DNA from: Sarcophilus harrisii
Lineage: Eukaryota; Chordata; Mammalia; Dasyuromorphia; Dasyuridae
DNA length: 64,000 nt
NCBI RefSeq assembly: GCF_902635505.1
Contig: NC_045426.1
Location: 672,671,087-672,735,086 of the forward strand
Direction of reading: 5' to 3'
Shown here: piece after piece, positions 21,510 through 36,550 of the stretch
Position numbering within the stretch: the first letter of the stretch is position 1
How the letters are laid out: each line of letters starts with the position of its first letter
The notes under the pieces: model-generated
Seen by the model: only the letters and a program-made list of their open reading frames with translations
Database searches by the model: none
What the model was told of the DNA's origin: nothing
Made by a program: the position numbers and the translations under genes

Positions 21510-23860
21510 TCACTTCATCTGACATTCACTCCATTTATATAATTTTGTCCATATCCTGATTGCATTTATATGTTGACCCCCAGGCCCTTCCCTTTCCTTT
21601 CTCAAGGAATTCCTTACCTGACTCACAGCATCCATCTCTAAAACTTCATTATACTTGGGTATTCCAATATTCGTGTCATCTCCTCAACTCTGGCTTCCCA
21701 ATTCATTGACTTCTTCAGGTCATCTGGATCTTCAAAATCCTTTCAAACCTTTACAACAGACTTTAATACTATTACACACACAAACACACACACACACACC
21801 ATTGAATTGTCTAAACAAAGAAAGCTTTAAGCAAAACTTGACTAATGAAGCAAACATATCAGACAGTGAACACAATATTCTGTCCCCATATTCCCCTCCC
21901 CCATCTCTACACTAAGCAAAGGAAAATATAATTTGGCATCTGGGACCAAGATCGATTATTACAATTAATCTGAGTTGGACACTATTTCAGGGCCATCTGG
22001 CTTCCCATCTCATCTCTTAACTGAAACTGCACTTTTCAAGGCTGCCAACAATCTCTTACTGCTAAATCCAGTCACTTTTCCCCAGACCTTTTTCTTTTTT
22101 TATCAAAGCTTTTTATTTTCAAAACATATGCAAGGAAAATTTTTCAACATTGACCCTTACAAAACCTTGTTTTTCAATTTTTCCCTCCTTTCCCCCACAC
22201 CTTCCCCTAGATGGCAAGTAATCCAGTATACATTAAACATGGTAAAAATATATGTAAAGTGAATATAGGTATACATATTTATACAATTATCTTGTTGCAC
22301 AAGAAAAATCTGATTGAAAAGGAAGAAAAATGAGAAAGAAAACAAAATTCAAACAAACAACAACAAAAGGGAAAATGCTATATTGTGATCCACACACAGT
22401 CCTCTCTCTGGTTGTAGATGGCTCTCTTTATCACAAGACCATTGGAACTAGTTTGAATCATCTCATTGTTGAAAAGAGTCAAGAATTAATCATCGTATAA
22501 TTTTCTTATTATCGTGTACAATAATCTCCTAGTTCTGATCATTTCATTTAGCATCAATTCATGTAAGTCTCTCCAAGCCTCTCTGAAATCACCCTGTTGG
22601 TCGTTTCTTACAGAACAATAATATTCCATAACATTCATATATCATAACTTATTCAGCCATTCTCCAATTGATGGGCATCCATTCAGTTTCCAGTTTCTGG
22701 CCACTACAAAAAGGGCTGCCACAAACGTTTTCGCACATATGGGAACCTTTCCCTCATTTAAGATCTCTTTGTGATACAGACCCAGTAGAGACACTGCTGG
22801 GCAAAGGGTATGCACAGTTTGAGTATAGTTCCAAATTGCTCTCCAGAATGATTGGATCAGTTCACAATTCCACCAATAATGTATCAGTGTCCTAGTTTCC
22901 CCATATCCCCTCTAATATTCATCAGATTTTATTTTTGACCTCTCTAAAGCATTAGATGCTCAACTGTGCCACGGTTGACAAATTTGACACTTCTCTTCCT
23001 CCTAAACATTCCCTTCTGGGTTTTCAAGTTAATATTCTCTCTTGATTCTCTTCCTATCTGTCTGAAAATTGCTTAGTCTCTTCTGCTGAGCATCATGCAT
23101 GACAGGCCCTAATCACAGCTTTCCCCCCAAAACTCTCCAAAACAGGCCTTCTTATTGGTAAACTCTCTTTTTAACCTTTCTCATGATAGCCTCACCAGTT
23201 CCCATGAGTCCAATAATCATCTCTATGTACCTTACTTCTGAATCTACAGAGCTAACCCTCTTTATTGTCTTGAATTTTAGATTCATATCAACTAACTGAT
23301 AGCTATTACCAACTGGATATGTTTTAGATCTATCACACTCAACATAGTCAATTCATGATTTTCCCTCAATATCTTACCACTCTTCTACCTCTTCCTAGTC
23401 AGTCAACTAATATTTCTGAATCACCTATTATGCCCTATGCACTGTGATCAGCACTGGGAAAACCAAAAAAGGCAAGAGACAGTTCTGCTCTCAAGTTGCT
23501 TATAGTCTAATGGCAGAAGCAGGTTTGAAACCTCAGCATTGTCTTCAACCCTTCCCTTTATCTCATATCTCACATTAAATTAGTTACTAAGTCATGAAGT
23601 CTCTATATCCACATCTTTTATATGTGTCTCTGTCCCTTCCCTCAAGCAGCCACAACCTTGGTTCAGATCCTCCTTACCTCTCCCCTGAATTATTGCAACT
23701 GGCCTCCTGCTTAGACTCCTTGCTTTTAGTCTGGTCTCTTCCTTTCTTTAATCCATTCTCCGTTCAAATATCTAAACTATCTATGATTGGATATTTTAGC
23801 AGAGTTGACCAATACCTCACATCAAAGAAATTACAGATGTAATCTTTAAAAATAAAAATA
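21510..23860 (+). repeat. L2 LINE ORF2 body, interrupted by an antisense L1
   Basis: Decayed L2 coding order can be followed: the CTGAAACTGCACTTTTCAAG block at 22.0 kb, then (after the L1) TTGACCTCTCTAAAGCATTA, CCTTCTGGGTTTTCAAG, AATAATCATCTCTATGTACC and GAATTATTGCAACTGGCCTC. At 23,400-23,515 an antisense L2 tail (TCAACTAATATTTCTGAATC) is inserted. A (CA)n run lies at about 21,775-21,800. Confidence 0.65.
22096..22930 (-). repeat. Antisense L1 3' portion inside the L2
   Basis: Reads TCAAAGCTTTTTATTTTCAA, ATGGCAAGTAATCCAGTATA, TGATCCACACACAGTCCTCT and AGGGCTGCCACAAACGTTTT in antisense L1 order. L2 sequence flanks both sides. Confidence 0.8.
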
Positions 23861-23864
23861 TTTA

Positions 23865-24295
23865 GTTCTTTTTCTTCTTCAATTCCAAATAAGGATCTTT
23901 TCCCAACAGACCCTGATGTACACAAAGGCAAAATGATTGGTTGTCATTGTTCCTATCATGTGAATGTAGGTCCCATTTCATCCATTCCGGCCCATCCTGT
24001 GCCACTTTATCCATGTCCTTCCACAAGTTCCTGGGGGAGAGGGGTTTCACCCAAAGTGGAACATATGGGCTGTCCATTCATTATCCCTCTTCAAAGAAGC
24101 ATTTGGTTCTCTGCCTACACTCAAACCCCATCAATTTATATCATCAGTGATGAAAAGGGGTTAAAACCTGGTGTTTCTTCAAAATGTGAATACTTTTTTC
24201 TGTGTGACTAAGAAGGGGCAATTCTCTTGGCTAATGGAAAATGACCTATCTCAGAATGATCTTAGGAGCTAATTATGACATAAAGAACAATTTAA
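23865..24295. other. Unassigned DNA
   Basis: No gene-like frame and no repeat that I recognise. Confidence 0.4.
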
Positions 24296-24299
24296 ATGT

Positions 24300-25270
24300 T
24301 TGGATGAATGTTTTTATCCTAGTTGGATAAGCCTTCTTGTTGAATTATAGGAACATAATAAAAATGGCAATAGTACTAAGATTAATTGATATATTTAATG
24401 CTATTCCAAAGAAGCTACCAAAAAGATATTTTATAGAGATAGACAAAATAATAAGAAAAAATTCATTTGGAAGAACAAAAGATTTAGAATATCAAGGAAA
24501 ATAATGAAAAAAATTAAGAGAACAAGGGAAAAACACTTCCAGATCTCAAATAGTAATTACCAAATCCATTTGATGCTATTTTTATTTATTTATTATTTAT
24601 TTTTTTATTTAATAGCCTTTTATTTACAGGTTATATGCATGGGTAACTTTACAGCATTAACAATTGCCAAACCTCTTGTTCCAATTTTTTACCTCTTACC
24701 CCCACCCGCTCCCCGAGATGGCAGGATGACCAGTAGATGTTAAATATATTAAAATATAAATTAGATACACAATAAGTATACATGACCAAACCGTTATTTT
24801 GCTGTACAAAAAGAATCAGACTCTGAAATATTGTACAATTAGCTTGCGAAGGAAATCAAAAATGCAGGTGGGCATAAATATAGGGATTGGGAATTCAATG
24901 TAATGGTTTTTAGTCATCACCCAGAGTTCTTTCTCTGGTCGTAGCTGGTTCAGTTCATTACTGCTCTATTGGAAATGATTTGGTTGATCTCGTTGCTGAG
25001 GATGGCCAGGTCCATCAGAACTGGTCATCATATAGTATTGTTGTTGAAGTATATAATGATCTCCTGGTCCTTGATGCTATTTTTAAAGAGAAAAGAGTAA
25101 ATCTATAGAATAGACAAAGAAGAGTCAGAAATAATTCAACTCAATAACAGAGTATTCAATAAACTAAATTACATAAATTACCCAAACAAGAGCTCCCTAT
25201 CTATTTAATAAGAACTGAGAAAATGGGAAAACAATCTAACAGAAATTACATTGATGTCAACATCTTATGC
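24300..25270 (+). repeat. Old L1 ORF2 segment, split by a younger antisense L1
   Basis: Broken ORF2 sequence downstream of the RT domain is visible: ATTTAATGCTATTCCAAAGA, AAGCTACC, and TTCATTTGGAAGAACAAAAG, which corresponds to the FNAIP...F..FIW region. It resumes after 25,071 (AGAGTAAATCTATAGAATAG). Confidence 0.6.
24570..25085 (-). repeat. Antisense L1 3' UTR insertion with 15-bp target-site duplication
   Basis: The insert (24585-25070) is flanked by TTGATGCTATTTTTA at 24570-24584 and 25071-25085. It is the reverse complement of the 3' UTR type at 1.4 and 3.6 kb (GCATGGGTAACTTTACAGCA, GGCAGGATGACCAGTAGATG). Its truncation is in the 3' UTR/ORF2 border. Confidence 0.9.
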
Positions 25271-25754
25271 CAGTTACTGAGAATCAGAGAAGTTTCTGCA
25301 TTTTCTCAACTGGGTGCTAATACAAATGGCTGCCTCCATGAGAAGTATCCTTCTCTCTCCCTGTCTCCAGTCAATTACTCTGGAGAACTAGAAGTTGTTT
25401 CTTTCCCTCTATGGTGTATAAAAGTGAGCCAATAGGTTTTCCTCCCTTTCTTCCAATGGACTTCCATTGGAAGCACACATGGGTGCGCCTTTATTTTGAA
25501 GGAGTAGATTTCTCCCCCTTCCTCCTGGAGAAATTAATGGTGACTTGGTGGAGAAGCCTGCCCAAGTAGCCTCAGTATGTATAGAATTCCTGTAGAAGCA
25601 CTTGGGCAGAGTTTCCCTATAAGAAAGGGAAAAATCTTGCTTAAAGTTGGAGCTTTGCAGGTGTTGCCGCTTATTTAGTAGATAATCCAAAATTTGGGAG
25701 ATTCCAAGAATAAGATGTGGGACCCTGATCCTTCAAGACTCCTTCAAAAGCTTT
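25271..25754. other. Unassigned DNA
   Basis: The short open frames on both strands have no recognisable motif. Nothing else is seen. Confidence 0.4.
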
Positions 25755-26565
25755 TCTTTTTTTCTAGTAAATTTATTTAGTTTAATATATAGATTGCTTT
25801 ATGAATCATGTTGGGAGAGAAAAATCAGAGCAAAAATGGAAAATCATGGAGGAGAGATGAAAATGATAGCTTGTGATGATGTACATTCAGTTTCCTTAGT
25901 TCTTTTCCTGTATGCAGATGGCATTTTCCATCCAAAGTCTATTGGGATTGTTTTGGATCACTTAACCACCGAGAGGAACCAAGCCTTTCATAGTTGATCA
26001 TTGCACATTCTTGTTGTTACTGTATACAGTGTATTCCTGGTTCTGCTTGTTACACTCAGCATCAGTTAGTGCAGATCATTGTAGGCCTTTCTAAAATCAA
26101 TTTGTTCACCATTTTCATGGAACAGTATTCCCTTACCTTCATATACCACAACTTGTTTAGCCATTCCCCATTTGATCAGCATCTACTCATTTTCCAATTC
26201 GTTGCTACCAAGAGCTGCTACAAACATTTTTACACATATGGGTCCCTTTCCCTGCTTTAAAATTTCCTTGAGCATAGTTCCAAATCGCTCTCCAGAATGG
26301 TTGCATCATTTCACAACTCCACCAACAATGTATTAGTGTCCCAGTTTTCCCATATCCCCTCCAATATTTATCATTACCTTTTCCTGTCATCTTAGCCAAT
26401 CTGAGACGAGAGGTGATACCTCAGAGTTGTTTTAATTTGCATGTCTCTAATCAATAGTGATTTAGAGCACTTTTTCATAGAACTATAGATATAATTTCAT
26501 CAACTGAAAATTGTCTGTTCATATCCTTTGACCATTTATCAATTGGGGAATAAAAATATGCTCTT
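25755..26565 (-). repeat. Old antisense L1 3' portion
   Basis: Co-linear with other antisense L1s: ATTCAGTTTCCTTAGTTCTT, GGAACAGTATTCCCTTACCT, AGAGCTGCTACAAACATTTT, TTTCACAACTCCACCAACAA and TATCCTTTGACCATTTATCA. Confidence 0.78.
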
Positions 26566-26569
26566 CAAA

Positions 26570-26890
26570 GAAGACCACCATCATGGTTCCTGTTGCTGGA
26601 GCTCAGGAGCCAAATCAGGATATTTGAATCTCCCTATCACTAAGAGTACCACTAAAGACCTTAGCTTAAAAAGGCCAAGATCTTCCATTGCATCCAGGGC
26701 CATGTCGTCCTGATCTCTATCTGGCCACTGGACCCAGATGGCTCTGGAAGAGAAAATAAGGCAGATGACCTTGAACAGCCTTCTCTCCCTCCCTTAAATC
26801 CAACTTATTTGCATGCCATGGTATCATCTCCCTGAGGTCATGGTCATTTTCAAGAATGAAGGTTAAACGACAACAAATCAGAGAACACAG
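26570..26890 (+). repeat. Marsupial interspersed repeat (probably RTE-related)
   Basis: Blocks TTCCATTGCATCCAGGGCCA, CACTGGACCCAGATGGCTCT, ATCATCTCCCTGAGGTCATG, GGTCATTTTCAAGAATGAAG, and a final AAACGACAACAAATCA. It is the sense counterpart of 2395-2905. Confidence 0.55.
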
Positions 26891-28225
26891 ACCAGCTAAA
26901 GGAAAATGACCGTTCTGCATTCTTCACAGTCTCAACCACCTGGGGGTGATTGAATTGCCTGTCAGCGCCCTGTCCTTACGCCTTTATCCCAGGACTCCAA
27001 TGTGTCCTTTTGGTCCTATTCTTTGGGGAGGGGAGGAAGGGATAGAGGGTAAATCATGAAGCAAACGCTGCCTCAAACTCAATCCCCATATACTTGGTGA
27101 CGCTTATGTGGGACCTGGAGTCCATTACTCCCATTAAGGAAATCCAGACCTAAGCTGTATTTGAGCTTTATTTTGACATTTTCCTTCGGGCCAAACTTTG
27201 GGGTAGGGCTACAATGAATAAAAGGTCTCGAAGTCTAATAGTTCGGGTGTGACATTTAATAACTAACTCCTTGGGTAGAATTTGAAACTCAGCTCACGGA
27301 GCGTTGTTTTTGTTTTTCTGTGGCAAGGCCCTTTTGAAGCCAGTGGCTTGGCAGAGTTCACCAGTCGAATGAAAAGAGACCCTTTGCACATGCGTCAAAC
27401 TGACCTTGAGGAGACCACTCAGCTAATGGTTATAGTGCACCACCTGGTGGGAACAATTACAAACCACATTCTCTCCCAAGTTGTTAACTGATGCTCAAGT
27501 GACACGAGTTTTTTCCAGATTTGCGAAAGGCAGGACAGGAATCATGGGTCATGTGGTTGAGATTGAAGCGGTCTTGAGTTGTCAACTGAATATCCACATG
27601 TGAAGTTTCTTGTCTGGGATAGTGAAGTTTTAGGTTAGTGACATGATGAGTTAAGATAACTTGTCTGGGCGTTCATTTAGATTGCTCTGTGTATTATGGG
27701 GATTCATTGGGGATGCTCATTTTTGTTCAGGATAGTCTGGTTCTTCACTCGGGAATGAAGGTTTCCAGTTTTCAACAGATCCAAAGTCCTCTCCATTGAG
27801 AAACTCCACGTCCTGTGAGCTCGATCGGAATTAAATTTCTTTTCTGGGGTGGAGGGTGGAAGGGAAGGAAACTTTTTGCATCTAGTTTTGCTATTTCTAC
27901 ACATTTCAATTTTAATTTTTTGGGTTGAAATAGTTCTTTACAAAAATCAAGCGAGATAACCAATGGGAACTTGGTAAAACATAGCTTGCTTTTTAAATCT
28001 GCATAACAATGCACTTTTGAGTTGAACATCATCATCTCACTGCCTACCGGCTTTGGAAGGTTGGATTTCTAATGTGTGTTAAGAGTTGAGATTTTTAATG
28101 CAACCACTGAAGGTTGTCAGGGAGGGGCAAATGCTTGAATCTCCTCAGATCCCAGAGAACGCACCCCAAAGCATCCAATTTGATTTTCTGGCACAGCTAA
28201 TATTTAACTGGAAGAGAGTATTTTC
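26891..28225. other. Unassigned, apparently single-copy DNA
   Basis: No exon with splice sites and homology was recognised. An AATAAA followed by a block resembling an LTR R/U5 boundary occurs near 27,218, but without termini that I can define. A 69-codon frame at 27,282-27,491 has no motif. Confidence 0.4.
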
Positions 28226-28422
28226 TTTTTTTTTTCTTTCCTTCCTTCCTCTTTTCTTTTTCTTCCTTCCTTCATTTCTCTTTCTTTCCTTCCCCCCCCC
28301 CCGAGGCAATTAGGGTTAAATGACTTGCCCAGGGTCACACAGCCAGGAAGAGTCTGAGGTCACATTTGAACTCAGGTCCTCCTGACTTCAGGACTAGTGC
28401 TCACTGCACCACCTAGCTGCCC
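28226..28422 (-). repeat. Marsupial SINE, antisense, with a pyrimidine-rich (tail-side) tract
   Basis: The minus-strand SINE head is at 28,422 (reverse of CCACCTAGCTGCCCC). The plus strand shows ACTTGCCCAGGGTCACACAG and TGAACTCAGGTCCTCCTGAC. The (CTTT/CCTT)n and poly-C stretch at 28,226-28,303 is the complement of its purine-rich 3' tail. Confidence 0.85.
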
Positions 28423-29479
28423 CAAAATTTATTATTTTCAAAGGAAGAGAATCACCACCCTGACTTCTGTACCTAGAGGACTGGAGCCCCGTCAGGAGGT
28501 CTGGATTTTTGCCAAACCTTTGTCACCCAGAGTCTAGCTTAAAAAGGCCAATAAGAATCCCTGATCAAAGGGATTAACAAGCTCTCCCAAATAGGTAAGA
28601 CTACAAGGGAATTTTTTTGCCTGTAAGCATCTAAAAGGCACTTCTAGTGCGGGTAAGCATGTATCTCAACACCTTGGCAAAGATCTTGCCTCTGATTGGC
28701 TCCCCGTGAATAGAGCCGATTCCTAGATGACAGGTGCCAGTCAGAGGCTAGTCCACTGATTGATGAGCTGGCCCCTTCCTTCATCAGAGTCTATCAAGTT
28801 AACAGGGAGGTCTCTCACTCTTCCTATTCCCTTGTACGTTTATTTTAGTTCAGCAAAAAGGGAAGATGGACAGACTCTGCCTTCTTTCCCTCTCCAACCC
28901 CGGACCAGCTAATGCTGGCAGGAGCAGCTCCCGGAGGAGATCGGTGCTCAGTTGACAGGAGGTAGTTCCAAGACAACAATTCTACAAAGGAGGGGGAATT
29001 CTTCATTACTTAACATGATCTTCTAGATTCTGGCCTTGTAGACATAAAGAAAATTTCCTCTACAACATCACCTTTGGGAACTGCCCTGGGCCACTTTCAG
29101 GGAAACATCATCAAAAGCTAAATCTGCAATTTCTTTAGAGACAGAGATGGGGTGATCTACAGCTAGCCTTGGAGTCAGAAAGGCCTAGCTCAGTCCCATG
29201 TCCAATATCTCTAACGTGAGCTCTAGGGCAGATCTTTTCCTGTGAGTTTGGGGTCTTGGGGCGAATCTCCTCCCCCCAATAAAATTGTAAAAAGACTGTT
29301 CTGTTCTTAATACAGAGCCTGCCATATAATAAGTGTTCATTCATTTTTTGTTGAATTGAAAGGAGAAATGAATTTACTCAAGGCTACACACAGCCCATAC
29401 TGACAAGAGCTGGGGTCTTGGGACTCCTGGGGGGTGGGCCCCTCTTCCCCTCCCCTTAGTCTGTCATTGTACAGGGCTT
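28423..29479. other. Spacer downstream of TGFBR3L
   Basis: Mostly unassigned. A short L2 tail lies at about 29,285-29,350 (ATAATAAGTGTTCATTCATT). No SNAPC2-like exon, the gene expected here from the human order, was recognised. Confidence 0.45.
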
Positions 29480-29600
29480 CCAGCTGCAGAAAAGTCAGGT
29501 TTATTTTTCAGGTTTGGAGATCCTAGGGAGAGGGAAACAGGGCTGTAGTGTGACCATGAGGATGGAGCATCCTCCCGGTTCTGCTCATAGGACCAGGACC
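29480..29600 (-). terminator. TGFBR3L: Candidate 3'-terminal exon and polyadenylation signal of TGFBR3L
   Basis: AATAAA is at 29505-29500 on the minus strand (context CTGAAAAATAAACCTGAC). Two acceptor-like sites precede it: a pyrimidine tract ending CTCCCTAG before 29,522, and one ending TTGCTGCAG before 29,600. Either could be joined to the strong donor that directly follows the TGFBR3L stop codon at 30,103. The exon is inferred from these signals only. Confidence 0.5.
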
Positions 29601-29624
29601 CTGCAGCAAAAGGACCAGAGAATA

Positions 29625-29770
29625 AGATTTTGAAGTGGAAGGGACCTTAGAGATAAAATTTATCCAACCCCTTTATTTTATAGAGGAAGAAACAGAGGTT
29701 CTGAGAAGGGACGTGTGAATGTCAGAACTTGAATTCTGGTCTTCTGACTCAAAAGTCCCGGGTTCTTTTC
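29625..29770 (+). repeat. MIR/THER-type SINE
   Basis: Blocks GGAAGGGACCTTAGAGATAA, CAACCCCTTTATTTTATAGA and GGTCTTCTGACTCAAAAGTC occur in sense order. It lies in the putative 3' UTR intron of TGFBR3L. Confidence 0.65.
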
Positions 29771-29847
29771 ACCATAGCACATGGCTGGCCACACCCACCC
29801 ACACATACACACACCCCTTCTACACAGTCCCCTCCCCATACACCCCA

Positions 29848-29878
<31 letters not shown>

Positions 29879-29955
29879 CTCTCTCTTTCTCTGTCTCTGT
29901 CTGTCTGTCTGTCTCTCTCTGTCTGCCTCTCTGTCTGTCTGTCTCTGTCTGTCTC

Positions 29956-29988
<33 letters not shown>

Positions 29989-30004
29989 CTGTCTCTCTCT
30001 CTTT
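29848..30004. repeat. Compound microsatellite (CA)n-(CT)n-(CTGT)n
   Basis: About 14 CA units (29,848-29,875) pass into a roughly 130-base CT/CTGT tract. It explains several long but meaningless open frames on both strands. It lies between the TGFBR3L stop codon and the putative terminal exon. Confidence 0.95.
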
Positions 30005-30102
30005 GTATCTTCTCCCAGGCATTCCAAGACCACTCCGTCACCAAGACCCTAAGTAAAACAGCTCAGACCTGAGACCCCTTAGCACCCAATTCCCGCACTT
30101 AC

Positions 30103-32948
<2,846 letters not shown>

Positions 32949-33300
32949 GCTGCCTCGAAGGGACCCGGGAGTGTCCTTGGAGTCTGCTGTAACTGGCCTC
33001 CCGCCTTTCTGGGATGGGACTGGCTGCAGCCAGGACTAGCGCTGACGTGGGGCTGTGGACAGCCACTCCCGAGTCTCGAGACCCAGAGGCTCGGGACAGG
33101 ATTGGAAACACATGGCCTCCCCCTCCCTCTGCCACCTCGGGGAAAAGGTATCCATTGGCAGGGCTGCAGATCCAGGCAGGTGGGGGGGGGGGGCTCCCCA
33201 AAGTGACACCTGAGCTAAGCCCATTGGAGCAGGAAAGAGCAGCTCAAGGCCTTAGTCGCTATATTGGGAGACACAGGATTAAGAATAGTCTCACCTGACC
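32949..33300 (-). promoter_or_regulatory. TGFBR3L: Candidate TGFBR3L promoter
   Basis: The region upstream of the TGFBR3L ATG has two minus-strand CCAAT motifs (33,227-33,223 and 33,267-33,263) and, at 33,244-33,252, TCAAGGCCT. The latter is close to the SF-1/NR5A1 site YCAAGGYCR. SF-1 control would fit gonadotrope expression of the family. There is no TATA box that I can point to. Confidence 0.35.
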
Positions 33301-33519
33301 TCCCCACATCGGGAAGACCAAAGACCCAATCCAGGTAGGAGAATGAATCCTTTCTCCCACTGAGGCCTCAGCCCCCACCATTGGCCCCATCGTCCCCCCT
33401 CCCTCACCTCCAGTTCTCTTACCATACTATCTCCTCCTCCCACATTCCCACCTCCCACTCCCAGGACCCCTTCTCCACTCAGGACACAGCTAAGGAAAAG
33501 GGCTTTTTGGTGGTGGTTT

Positions 33520-36500
33520 TTTATTATTTTTTTTTTTTTTTATTTTCAAGCTTCTAAGAAGGGTTTACAAACAAGGGCATTTTGTTTTTGAAAAAGGGAC
33601 AATGGGGCAATACTGTTGGCCCAGGTGCCCCCCAGTAGGCACCCACCCCACCCCCGACCCCTGTAAGAAGGGGGCACACACGTGCTTCTACCACTGCCTT
33701 CAGCCACGAGGTACACAAGCTTGGGGTTGGGGAGAGCTAGGCCCCACTCAGCTCTCCCCCCACCGCTACCCCCCACGCTGGCTCTCCCGGCCTTTCCCTA
33801 GGAAGTCGGCCAGGGTCCCAGGACAGGTCCTGAGAGGGAAGAGGGGACGGGGTGGCTCAGGCATCTGGCTAACCCAGCCTGGGAACCAGCTCAGGAAGCT
33901 CAGCTGGAGAAGGAGGGACAGGACTAACAGCCGGGACTCTGGGAAGACTGGCTGGTGGAGGGTGGGGGGAGGGAAGGTGGCACGTTTCCATTTAACACTG
34001 AAATGAGGGCTGGGCCCAGGGAGGAGGAAAGAGCACAACGGCTCACAAAACAAGTTAAATTAAAATAAAACTGGACAGTTACAAAACAGAGCCAGCCGGG
34101 CCCTGCCACTAAGCAGATGGCCTTCCCCCTTGTGAAAATCATTTTACCTGGCTCCAGGGCGTGGGGGACAAGTACTGGCTACTCAGATGTATGGGAGAGG
34201 GACAGGGTCTGGTTTCCCCTGGCACAAAGGGGCCCCCAGACAGCCTTCGGGAGCGGGATGGGGAAGGGCACAAGCCCCGAATCCCCTTCTGCTGGCCGCG
34301 TGGCCAAGCAAAGGGGGAGATGTGCCCGTGTCCCTCTGGGCAGAGAAAGAAACGAACTCCTCTAGCTCTAACAGGCGGCCCATGAGAACAGAGACCAAGG
34401 AGACTACAGGGATGCTAAAGCCTACACTGAGCCAGTGAAGTCCATCGGGCTGTGCGGTCCTTGCCTTTGGCCTTGGTTCCTTTGCCTGGGGAAAGGGGGG
34501 CCTTCTGGGTGTGTGTGTGTGTGTGTGTGTGTGTGTTCCATTGGATCTGCATGCATCAAGAAAAAAAAGAAAGACCTCTTCTCTTCCTCCTCCCTCCCCA
34601 CCCCCCTGCTCACCACCTCTGGCGGCTCTGGAGGCCAATGGGGGACAGGGGAGGGGGCAAGAACCACCTGTATTCACGCATCAATGTAAATAATAACAAC
34701 AATAACAATAATAATAATAATAATTAAGAAACAATGCAATAAAACTGCATTTGCCTTTTCTCTGGGGACCTGCCAAGGCAAGGGCCAAGGTGGGCCAGGC
34801 AGCCCTGGGGACTGATTAATCTGTCTTCTTGGTCTGAGGGGCCTGAGAATCTCATCCTAGATGCTCTCCAGGGTCCCGCCCTGTCTCCCATCCTGGGGAG
34901 GGCCGAGAAGGCAGCCAGCCCCCTCATGCTCAGCCAGTCCTGGGAGGCCGGGCCTCCATTACCCACGAGCCAGAATGGAGGGCCAGCTCCAGGGATGAGT
35001 TGAAGGCAGGCCTGGGCAGCCTGCTGGGGCCAGGGTCCGTAGCCACTCTGTGCTCCTGCCCTCTGCACTTCCTCTTTGCCCTCTCTCACTAAGCTTGTCC
35101 ACCCTTGCCAAGTGTCCCGCCCCACGCTGAGCTTTCTCCTCTGCTCCCCACCTCTGCCACCCTCACACATCCTCACACCATCTCTGCCGACCTCCCTCTT
35201 CCTCCATCTGAGGCCCCCGGGGAAGGCTCCGGGGCTTGCCCGGTTCTTCTGGACCCTCCGCCAGGACCTGCACTGTCACTCCTTCCCTCCGGCCCACCTG
35301 CCGGCCCTGTCCGCCATCCCTTCACGTCCCGCTACACCAATGTCCGCTGCCTTCTGCCTGGCGATGCCAGAGCCCTGCTGCTGCCTGGACCCTCACGGCT
35401 ACCGCATCTCCAAACCCTGACCCCAAGAAGGACACGCCTGGAACTCCAAGAGCAGGCATCTAAGATGGTCAACTCATCCCAGAGCTGGAAAGCAGATCCC
35501 CCCACTTTTGGGACTGGCTCAGGGCTGGATGAGTGGGGAAGGCCCCGGATCTGCATGAGGGAGGAAACGAGGGGGAAGTACCCCAGTCCACTCCACCTGG
35601 CTCCTGGGAGCACCCTCTGCCCTGCCTCTGGAATCAGGACCCAAGGTCTTTGCCCACATCTACCTTTTCTGCTGACAAAGCACAGATTAAAATGAGTCCC
35701 CACCACTTGCCCACTGTTGAACCACTGCCACAAGCAGCCAAACACGACTTTGGTTAAAGTTTCTGAAGGTACCGACACCCCCATGTAAGAATCAGCCCAC
35801 CCCACCCCCACCCCCAACAAATCCCCCCAAATAAAATAAAATAAACTCCATAAAGGACCCCCTGAGATCAACAAGAGAAAAACTGACCCACTGCAGGCCA
35901 CCTGACCACCCCCAGCTGGCCAGACGTGCTCTTCCCCTGCCCCCCCCCACATTCCCAGGGACAAAAACCTTGGGAGTGACACCCAAAGAGCAGCAAGCAA
36001 GCCCTCCCAGAGCACCTGACCCCAGCCCTTATGGCTTGCAAAGTGATCCTCAAGCCAAAAGAGTGGGCAGGAGAGAGGGGACAGAATAAGGATTCAGGCA
36101 GCTCTCCCCTGGGCCTCCAGGAGCCCACCCAAGCCCAGAGGTTACAACTGAATAAATAGAGTCTAATGTGGACCTGTCTTCCATCTTCTGTTCACAGTGT
36201 CAGGGGGAGGGGGGCATACAGCTCTCCCCCGGGAAAGAAGCCGGAGGCCCAACTGGTGCCAGTTTGTCCTCAGCTGAAAGGCAGGGGGTGGGGGAGGCAG
36301 ATCTGGAGGGCCCCCACTTTGTCTTCAGCTCTCTGTGGCTGTCCACGTTTCTGTACTCCCTCCCCAGCTCCATGTGACATCTGGCCCGCCAGCATGGGGG
36401 GAGGCGAGTGGAAGACTGGTACATCTGGGGGCCGGGGTGGCAGAGCCCCTGCTGCAGCTGGAGTGGGGGGAGGAGCGGGCTGACTGGCCATTTGTCTTGC

Positions 36501-36550
36501 CCCCTTCTCCCCCAGCCCCTGCTGACCCTCCCAGGCTGGTCACCACTTGG
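33520..36550 (-). other. MAP2K7: MAP2K7 3' UTR and polyadenylation signal
   Basis: About 3 kb from the MAP2K7 stop codon to AATAAA at 33,544-33,539 on the minus strand (TTGAAAATAAAAA). The stretch is GC-rich and free of interspersed repeats, as expected of a 3' UTR. It includes a (GT)n run (34,509-34,536) and an AAT/AAC-rich block (34,686-34,725). Open frames on either strand here show no homology. The exact 3' end is inferred. Confidence 0.65.

Noticed and set aside
27180-27290. Possible LTR boundary (AATAAA followed by a U5-like stretch)
   Set aside because: No TG...CA termini, partner LTR or target duplication could be defined.
29678-30072. Several open frames of 70-117 codons on both strands
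   Set aside because: All are translations of the CA/CT/CTGT microsatellite.
35105-35695. Plus-strand open frame of 196 codons
   Set aside because: Antisense to the MAP2K7 3' UTR, GC-rich and without homology.
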